From Corynebacterium massiliense DSM 45435 (lineage in GTDB: Bacteria > Actinomycetota > Actinomycetes > Mycobacteriales > Mycobacteriaceae): a DNA stretch of 64,000 nucleotides. A program made the translations under genes and the position numbers. Below the pieces are notes generated by a model. That model was not told the origin of the DNA, did no database searches, and saw only the letters and a program-made list of their open reading frames with translations. The stretch covers positions 1,860,001-1,924,000 of the forward strand of contig NZ_CP063189.1 of NCBI RefSeq assembly GCF_028609805.1. Reading direction: 5' to 3'. Positions 58,268 through 64,000 of this stretch are shown here, in pieces (position 1 is the stretch's first letter; each line of letters begins with the position of its first letter).

Positions 58268-59143
58268 TTGGAAAACACCATGCATCTTCGGCGTTATGAC
58301 ACCGCGGCCCAGCGCGCCGCCAGGCAGGTCATCGACACCTATTCCACCAGCTTTTCCCTGGCCACGCGCCTGCTGCGCGGCCGGGTCCGCACCGACATCG
58401 CGAACCTGTATGCCATGGTGCGCATCGCCGACGAGATGGTCGACGGGACCGCGCGCGAAGCAGGTGACGGTGCCGCGGCCATTCGCCGGCGCCTCGATGC
58501 GTACGAAGATCAAGTTATTGCCGCGCCGACCGAGCGTTTCCACACCGACCCGGTGCTACATGCCTACGCCATCACGGCGCGGCGCTGCGAGCTTGCCGAT
58601 GCCCACGTGCACGCGTTTTTCGCCTCGATGCGGTGGGACATCGACAAGCAGTCGTACTCGCCGCAGCACTTTTCGGACTACATCTACGGCTCCGCCGAGG
58701 CCATCGGGCTCATGTGCCTGCAAATCTTTTTGACCGGCAGGGAGGTGTCCGACAGCGAGCGGGCCGAGATGAATCGCGGCGCGCGCCGCCTCGGCGCGGC
58801 GTTTCAAAAGGTGAACTTCCTGCGCGATCTGGGGGAAGACTCGCACGAATTGAACCGGACGTATTTTCCGGAACTCGTGGACACACCCCTGGATGGACCA
58901 ACCAAGGATCGTCTAGTGGCGGACATCCGCGCCGATCTCGCCGCAGCCCAGCGCGCCATTGCGCTCTTGCCGCGCGATGCCCGGCTCGGGGTGCAGGCCG
59001 CCGCTGACATCTTCGCGGCGCTGACCGATCGCCTGGACCGCCTCAGCCCTGCTGACGTTGCCCATCCCTCCTCGCGGGTGCGGGTGCCTAACGCGGAAAA
59101 GACACTCATCGCCGCCCGGGCGGTAAAGAAGGTGATCCGGTGA
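58268..59143 (+). CDS. crtB: Phytoene synthase CrtB
   Basis: 291 residues, trans-isoprenyl diphosphate synthase family. Asp-rich motif 1 RIADEMVDG (about 51-59) and motif 2 FLRDLGEDSHE (about 180). It condenses two GGPP to phytoene. The TTG at 58268 has CCGGAG seven bases upstream and is taken as start; ATG at 58280 is an alternative. The 3' end overlaps crtI by 4 bp. No crtE is in the window. Confidence 0.88.
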   Translation: MENTMHLRRYDTAAQRAARQVIDTYSTSFSLATRLLRGRVRTDIANLYAMVRIADEMVDGTAREAGDGAAAIRRRLDAYEDQVIAAPTERFHTDPVLHAYAITARRCELADAHVHAFFASMRWDIDKQSYSPQHFSDYIYGSAEAIGLMCLQIFLTGREVSDSERAEMNRGARRLGAAFQKVNFLRDLGEDSHELNRTYFPELVDTPLDGPTKDRLVADIRADLAAAQRAIALLPRDARLGVQAAADIFAALTDRLDRLSPADVAHPSSRVRVPNAEKTLIAARAVKKVIR

Positions 59144-60831
59144 GTAGGGGCTCGGATCTGCCGGAGTCCGTCATCGTCATCGGCGCGGGCGTGGCGGGGT
59201 TGGCCACCGCCGGCTTGTTGGCGCGGCGTGGGGTGGCGGTGACGGTCATCGACAAGCTGGGCGAGGTCGGCGGCCGTGCCGGGGAGCTTTCCGCCGACGG
59301 GTTTCGGTGGGACACCGGCCCGTCGTGGTACCTCATGCCGGAGGCGTTCGACCACTTCTTCGCGCAGATGGGCACCCAGACCGCGGACGTGCTCGACCTG
59401 GTGGACCTCGACCCCGCCTACCGCATCTATGGCCCCCGCGGGCACCGCGCCGACGTGCGCTCCGGCGTGGACAACGTCGCCGCGCTTTTCGATGCCGTGG
59501 AGCCCGGCGCCGGTGCCCGCGTACGCGACTACCTCGCACGGGCGGAAGACACCTACCGCGTGGCGCTGCAGCACTTCCTCTACACCACGTTCCGCGCCCC
59601 GCTAGCGCTCGCGCACCGCGACATACGCCGCCGCCTCGGCGTCTTGGCGGACCTGCTCGTCCACTCCCTGGCTAGCTACGTCGCCCGCCAGTTCACCCAC
59701 CCGCTGCTCCAGCAGATCCTCACGTACCCGGCGGTGTTCCTGTCCACCGAGCCATCCCGCGCACCGGCGCTGTATTCGCTACTCAGCCACACCGATCTTG
59801 GCGATGCCGTGCGCTACCCCCAGGGAGGTTTCGCCGCGGTGGTGCAGGCGATGGCCGCGCTGGCGCGGGAGGCCGGCGCATCCTTCGAACTCGGCGCAGA
59901 GGTCACGGAGATTCTCACGGTGCCGACGGGACGGACCGGAATGCTGGGCAGCCGTGGAAGGCGGGGCAGCCGGGCCGTGGGCGTGCGGGTACGGCAAGGC
60001 GGAACCACCCGGGTGCTGTACGCGGACGCGGTGGTCTCCGCGGCCGACCTGCACCACACCGAAACGCAACTTCTGCCCCGGAAGCTGCAGACGTATCCGG
60101 AGCGCTATTGGTCCCCGCGCGACCCGGGGATGGGCACCGTCCTTATCCTCCTGGGTGTCAAAGGCGAGCTGCCGGAGCTGGCGCACCACACGTTCCTGTT
60201 CAGCGAGGACTGGACCGATGACTTCCGGGCGGTCTTCCACCGCGCAAACGTCCGCCGCGCGAACGCCCGCCGCGCACACCTCGACCGCGTAGGCGAACAG
60301 CAGTCTCCGAAAGCGCACTCGGAATCCATCTACATCTCGCGTACGAGCGCCACGGATCCCACCGCGGCGCCGGCGGGCCACGACAACCTCTTCGTGCTCG
60401 TGCCCTGCCCGCCGGACGCTGACCTCGGCCACGGCGACGCCTACGGTCACACGACCGATCCGGGCGTTGCGGACATCGCCGATGCGGTCATCGACCAGAT
60501 CGCCTCCTGGACGGGGGTTGCGGACCTGCGGGAGCGCATCGTCACGCACCGCACCATCGGCCCGGCCGACTTTGCCGGTCGCTACCACGCCTGGCGGGCC
60601 GGGTCCATCGGGCCGGCGCACACGCTACGGCAATCGGCGTTTTTGCGCGGCCAGAACGCCTCCCGGAAGGTGGCGGGCCTCTACTACGCCGGGGCAACCA
60701 CGCTGCCGGGCGTGGGTGTTCCCATGTGCCTCATTTCGGCCGAGAACGTGGTCAAACGCATGCTGGGGGACCGTTCGTCCGCACCGCTGGGGCTTTCGCT
60801 GGGGCTTTACCCGGCGGATAAATCGTGCTAG
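59140..60831 (+). CDS. crtI: Phytoene desaturase CrtI
   Basis: 563 residues. FAD/NAD(P) Rossmann motif VIVIGAGVAGLATAGLLARRG (about 11-31), EVGGRAGELSADGFRWDTGPSWY, and a C-terminal GLYYAGATTLPGVGVPMCLISAE block of CrtI-type desaturases. An Arg/Ala-rich insert (RANVRRANARRAHLDRVGEQ) is not usual. GTG start in a GTGA overlap with crtB. Together the two genes make a coloured C40 carotene; later steps must lie elsewhere. Confidence 0.9.
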   Translation: MSRGSDLPESVIVIGAGVAGLATAGLLARRGVAVTVIDKLGEVGGRAGELSADGFRWDTGPSWYLMPEAFDHFFAQMGTQTADVLDLVDLDPAYRIYGPRGHRADVRSGVDNVAALFDAVEPGAGARVRDYLARAEDTYRVALQHFLYTTFRAPLALAHRDIRRRLGVLADLLVHSLASYVARQFTHPLLQQILTYPAVFLSTEPSRAPALYSLLSHTDLGDAVRYPQGGFAAVVQAMAALAREAGASFELGAEVTEILTVPTGRTGMLGSRGRRGSRAVGVRVRQGGTTRVLYADAVVSAADLHHTETQLLPRKLQTYPERYWSPRDPGMGTVLILLGVKGELPELAHHTFLFSEDWTDDFRAVFHRANVRRANARRAHLDRVGEQQSPKAHSESIYISRTSATDPTAAPAGHDNLFVLVPCPPDADLGHGDAYGHTTDPGVADIADAVIDQIASWTGVADLRERIVTHRTIGPADFAGRYHAWRAGSIGPAHTLRQSAFLRGQNASRKVAGLYYAGATTLPGVGVPMCLISAENVVKRMLGDRSSAPLGLSLGLYPADKSC

Positions 60832-60923
60832 CTTCTTTCGTGGCCATAACGCATACCAACTATGTGCAGGCCCCATCTATTCATCCTTTTAACGACGCGC
60901 AGTGACGCGAGAAAGGAGCCGAG

Positions 60924-61499
60924 ATGAGTGACGTGACTGACCAGTCTGCAGGGACCGAGATCCTGGGCGCTGCGGACGTCGAGCGCACCATCGCGCGCAT
61001 CACGCACGAAATCATCGAGAAAAATGCTCTCGATTCGGCTGACGGAAATACAGTCGTTCTACTTGGTATTCCCTCCGGAGGCGTACCGCTCGCTAAACGC
61101 TTGAGCGAAAACATTAAGGCCTTTTCCGGTACGGAGGTTGGCCTCGGTGCCATCGATACGACGCTTTACCGCGATGACCTGCGGAACACGTCGCACCGTG
61201 CGCTTCGCCCCACTCACATCCCTGATTCCGGTATTGACGGTGCCACCGTCATCCTGGTGGATGACGTCCTTTACTCCGGGCGCACCATTCGCGCGGCCCT
61301 CGACGGCCTGCGCGACCTCGGCCGCCCGGCCATGGTCCAGCTCGCGGTCCTGGTTGACCGCGGCCACCGTGAACTGCCTATTCGCGCCGACTACGTGGGC
61401 AAGAACCTGCCGACTTCCAAGTCGGAGAAGGTCACCGTTTCCCTCCGTGAACTCGACGGAGTCGACGCCGTAACGCTCCACCGGAAGGGAGAAAAGTAA
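60924..61499 (+). CDS. pyrR: Pyrimidine operon regulator / uracil phosphoribosyltransferase PyrR
   Basis: 191 residues, PRTase fold with PRPP-binding loop [13 protein letters not shown] (about 111-123). PyrR senses UMP and binds pyr leader RNA. The ATG at 60924 has AAAGGAG nine bases upstream. First gene of pyrR-pyrB-pyrC, all rightward. A PyrR-binding hairpin was looked for in the short leader but not clearly seen. Confidence 0.93.
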   Translation: MSDVTDQSAGTEILGAADVERTIARITHEIIEKNALDSADGNTVVLLGIPSGGVPLAKRLSENIKAFSGTEVGLGAIDTTLYRDDLRNTSHRALRPTHIPDSGIDGATVILVDDVLYSGRTIRAALDGLRDLGRPAMVQLAVLVDRGHRELPIRADYVGKNLPTSKSEKVTVSLRELDGVDAVTLHRKGEK

Positions 61500-62435
61500 G
61501 TGAAGCACCTCCTGAGCATCTCTGACCTGTCCCGCGAAGAAATCGTGGGACTCATGGACGAAGCAGACCGCTTCCACGAGGCCCTGGACGGCCGGGAAGT
61601 CAAGCAGGTCCCGGCCCTGCGCGGCCGGGTTGTCTACAACCTGTTCTACGAAAACTCGACGCGCACCAGCGCCTCCTTCGAGGCCGCCGGCAAGGCGTTG
61701 AGCGCGAACGTGATGAAGATTTCGGCGAGCTCCTCGTCGGTGCAGAAGGGCGAGTCCCTGCGCGATACGGGCTTGACGCTGCGTGCGCTGGGCGCGGACG
61801 CCATCGTCATGCGCCACCCCAACTCCGGTGCGGCGCAGCACCTCGCGGAGGCCATCGCCCCGAACGGTAACGGCCCGAGCGTCATCAACGCCGGTGACGG
61901 CCAGCACCAGCACCCGACGCAGGCGCTTCTCGATGCCGTGACCGCCCGCCGCCGCCTCGGCGACCTGTCCGGCGCCAAGTTCCTCCTGGTCGGCGACTGC
62001 CTGCACTCCCGCGTGGTCCGCTCCGATGTGGAGATTTTCACCGCGCTCGGCGCCGAGGTTGTCCTCGTCGCCCCGCCGACGCTGCTGCCGGTGGGCGTGG
62101 AGAACTGGCCGGTAACCGTCTCCTACGACTTGGACGCAGAGCTGGCCACCGCGGACGCCGTCATGATGCTGCGCGTCCAGGAAGAGCGCATGAAGGGCGG
62201 CTTCTTCCCGTCCGCGCGCGAGTACTCCGAGCTCTACGGCCTGTCGGAGGAGCGCTCCGCCAAGATGCGCGACGGTGCCATCGTCATGCACCCTGGCCCG
62301 ATCATCCGCGGCAAGGAAATCGGCTTCAACGTCGCAGACGAAGAGAAGTCGACCATTCTCGAGCAGGTTGCCACCGGCGTCGAAGCACGCATGTCGGTGC
62401 TCTACACCCTGCTGTCCACGGACGCTAACGACTAA
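61500..62435 (+). CDS. pyrB: Aspartate carbamoyltransferase catalytic subunit PyrB
   Basis: 311 residues. Carbamoyl-phosphate motif [12 protein letters not shown] (about 49-60), aspartate-site [10 protein letters not shown] and HPGPIIRG. It makes carbamoyl aspartate, the first committed pyrimidine step. The GTG start at 61500 directly follows the pyrR stop (TAAGTG), with GGGAG eight bases upstream. Confidence 0.95.
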   Translation: MKHLLSISDLSREEIVGLMDEADRFHEALDGREVKQVPALRGRVVYNLFYENSTRTSASFEAAGKALSANVMKISASSSSVQKGESLRDTGLTLRALGADAIVMRHPNSGAAQHLAEAIAPNGNGPSVINAGDGQHQHPTQALLDAVTARRRLGDLSGAKFLLVGDCLHSRVVRSDVEIFTALGAEVVLVAPPTLLPVGVENWPVTVSYDLDAELATADAVMMLRVQEERMKGGFFPSAREYSELYGLSEERSAKMRDGAIVMHPGPIIRGKEIGFNVADEEKSTILEQVATGVEARMSVLYTLLSTDAND

Positions 62436-62464
62436 CCTGCCCCGGCTAGAAAGGACCTCTCATC

Positions 62465-63790
62465 ATGACGAACACTTCCTACCCGGCCACCGGCCAGACC
62501 GCGCCTGCGGCACAGGGCACCCTGCTCATCAAGAACGTCCGCCCCTACGGCGAATCCGACCCGGTCAACGTCTTGGTGGAAGACGGCGTTATCAAGGACC
62601 TGAACGCCGCCGCTGACGCCACCGCCGACCGCGACCTGGACGGCAAGGGCGGCGTCCTGCTGCCGGGCCTGGTGGACCTGCACGTCCACCTGCGCGAGCC
62701 GGGCAACGAGGCCGCCGAGGACATCGCTTCCGGTTCCGCGGCCGCCGCCCGCGGCGGCTTCACCGCCGTCTTTGCGATGGCCAACAACGACCCGGTCACC
62801 GACTCCCCCGCCACCGCGGAAAACATGTGGAACCGCGGCCAGGCGGTCGGCCTGTGCGACGTCCACCCGATCGGCTCCATCACCCAGGGCCTGGAGGGCA
62901 AGAAGCTCACCGAGATGGGGCTTATGGCGCGCTCCGGCGCCAAGGTGCGCATGTTCTCCGACGACGGCAAGTGCGTTAACGACCCGCAGGTCATGCGCCG
63001 CGCCATCGAGTACGCCCGCGGCACTGACGTGCTACTCGCCCAGCACGCGGAGGACCACCGCCTCACCGAGGGCGCGACCGCCCACGAGGGCACCACCGCC
63101 GGCCGTCTGGGCCTGCGCGGCTGGCCGCGCACCGCCGAGGAGTCCGTCATCGCCCGCGACATCATGCTCGCGCGCGACTACCGCGGCCGCGTGCACTTTT
63201 GCCACGTCTCCTCCGAGGGTTCCCTGGAACTCATCCGCAGCGCGAAGGACAAGGACATCCCGGTCACGGCCGAGGTGACTCCGCACCACCTGCTGCTGGA
63301 CGATGAAGTGCTCAACACCTACAGCGCCCTCTACCGCGTCAACCCGCCGCTGCGCGAGAAGTCCGACGTGGAAAAGCTGCGCGCCGCCCTGTTGGACGGC
63401 ACCATCGACGTGGTGGCCACCGACCACGCCCCGCACACCGACGCCGACAAGGCCTGCGAGTTCGAGCTCGCCCGCCCGGGCATGCTGGGGCTGGAGACGT
63501 CGCTGGCTATCATCGCCAAGCTGTTCGTGGAGACCGGCGACGCTGACTGGCGCTGGGTCGCCCGCGTCATGTCGGAGCGCCCCGCGGAAATTGCCCGCAT
63601 CCCGGATCACGGCCGCCCGATTGCCGTGGGCGAGCCGGCCAACCTCACCGTCGTCAACGACAACGAGGACTGGGAAGTCAACGCGGACGAGCTGGCGTCC
63701 AAGGCGCGGAACACCCCGTACGCTGGCCACCGTTTCGGTGCCCGCGTCGCGGCCACCGTTCTGCGCGGAAACGTGACGCATAACACGTAA
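62465..63790 (+). CDS. pyrC: Dihydroorotase PyrC
   Basis: 441 residues, class I amidohydrolase. Metal motif [12 protein letters not shown] (about 72-83), [17 protein letters not shown] and catalytic Asp in VATDHAPHT. It cyclises carbamoyl aspartate to dihydroorotate. The ATG follows AGAAAGGA. 29 bp after pyrB. Confidence 0.95.
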   Translation: MTNTSYPATGQTAPAAQGTLLIKNVRPYGESDPVNVLVEDGVIKDLNAAADATADRDLDGKGGVLLPGLVDLHVHLREPGNEAAEDIASGSAAAARGGFTAVFAMANNDPVTDSPATAENMWNRGQAVGLCDVHPIGSITQGLEGKKLTEMGLMARSGAKVRMFSDDGKCVNDPQVMRRAIEYARGTDVLLAQHAEDHRLTEGATAHEGTTAGRLGLRGWPRTAEESVIARDIMLARDYRGRVHFCHVSSEGSLELIRSAKDKDIPVTAEVTPHHLLLDDEVLNTYSALYRVNPPLREKSDVEKLRAALLDGTIDVVATDHAPHTDADKACEFELARPGMLGLETSLAIIAKLFVETGDADWRWVARVMSERPAEIARIPDHGRPIAVGEPANLTVVNDNEDWEVNADELASKARNTPYAGHRFGARVAATVLRGNVTHNT

Positions 63791-63817
63791 ACTCCGCACC
63801 GCCTAAATAAGCGAAAC

Positions 63818-63863
63818 TGGCCCTGCTCAACTGGGTAAAACCGGTCGGGTGGGGCCATTTCTC
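63818..63863 (+). terminator. Weak possible terminator after pyrC
   Basis: TGGCCC (63818-63823) can pair with GGGCCA (63852-63857), followed by TTTCTC. An inner CTGG/CCGG pair lengthens the stem. The stem is short, so partial read-through to the next pyr gene is likely. Confidence 0.35.
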
Positions 63864-64000
63864 TGCACTATGTGATTTCCGGGGTGAGCGCTAAACTGGA
63901 CAGTGGTTTCTTAGAGAAATCACTTCCGGTTATAAGGGCAGTGCCAGCCGTATCTATTGGGCTTTCACAGCTGCCTATTAACCGCGGGGAGAATCTCACC
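63864..64000 (+). promoter_or_regulatory. Upstream region of the next, unseen gene
   Basis: No gene starts here. TAAACT (about 63892) and TTATAA (about 63929) could be -10 elements; GTGATTTC and GAAATCAC form a wide inverted pair (63867-63924). GGGGAG near the very end looks like the ribosome site of a gene starting just past the window, probably carA as in the C. glutamicum pyr operon. Confidence 0.35.

Noticed and set aside
60832..60923. PyrR-binding RNA element before pyrR
   Set aside because: The leader is short and I could not fold a convincing PyrR hairpin.
63866..63882. GlxR (cAMP) site at TGTGATTTCC
   Set aside because: The right half TCACA is missing, so the match to TGTGA-N6-TCACA fails.

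Overview
The window is chromosomal DNA of a GC-rich actinobacterium of the genus Corynebacterium or a close relative. The gene order (purSQL, secreted nuclease, purC/purB/purD, phoS/phoR, poxB, thrE, otsA/otsB, a zinc ABC transporter, nagB/nagA, rlmB/cysS, ispF/ispD/carD, radA, carbonic anhydrase, mutY, clpC, pyrR/pyrB/pyrC) follows the C. glutamicum type of layout as I remember it. The carD-lpqE-radA-canB-mutY block is also shared with mycobacteria. I see no insertion sequence, integrase, phage gene or CRISPR array. I recognise one tRNA gene, tRNA-Thr(UGU), and no rRNA.

Layout. 1-5 kb: purS-purQ-purL, then an FUSC-type membrane protein and a hemolysin III-like protein cut by the window edge, all leftward. 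5-8 kb: a large cell-envelope nuclease. 8-15 kb: purD, purB, purC, an S9 peptidase and a deacetylase-like protein (leftward), then a HIT protein (rightward). 15-24 kb: phosphate two-component system PhoS/PhoR, pyruvate:quinone oxidoreductase, an MFS exporter with a palindromic operator, a small unknown gene with a structured leader, and a PiT phosphate transporter with a small membrane partner. 24-33 kb, rightward: threonine exporter, lysine-rich histone-like protein, trehalose synthesis (otsA, lipoprotein, otsB), a zinc uptake ABC operon behind a Zur-like box, and an esterase. 33-44 kb, leftward: rlmB, cysS, N-acetylglucosamine use (nagE-nagA-nagB), ispD-ispF, carD and a membrane acyltransferase. 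44-54 kb: lpqE, radA, three secreted paralogues, a Ser/Glu-rich membrane protein, canB, mutY, a second ThrE-family protein, a DUF4236-like mini-gene and a secretory lipase. 54-64 kb: clpC, crtB-crtI and pyrR-pyrB-pyrC.

Most genes are housekeeping. The unusual part is 46.3-49.0 kb. Three secreted proteins there carry four copies of one module, each bracketed by a cysteine pair 111-115 residues apart, and a good DtxR-like box (16 of 19 positions) lies upstream. They occupy the place where mycobacteria have disA, directly after radA. Other signals worth following are a 13-bp motif repeated four times with 22-bp periodicity between purD and purB, a palindromic operator at the MFS gene, a Shine-Dalgarno hairpin with 11-bp GTTAAC repeats at a small unknown gene, and many start codons 6-8 nt behind a TANNNT -10 element, which suggests widespread leaderless mRNA.

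All functional calls come from reading the sequence and from family knowledge. No database search was run.
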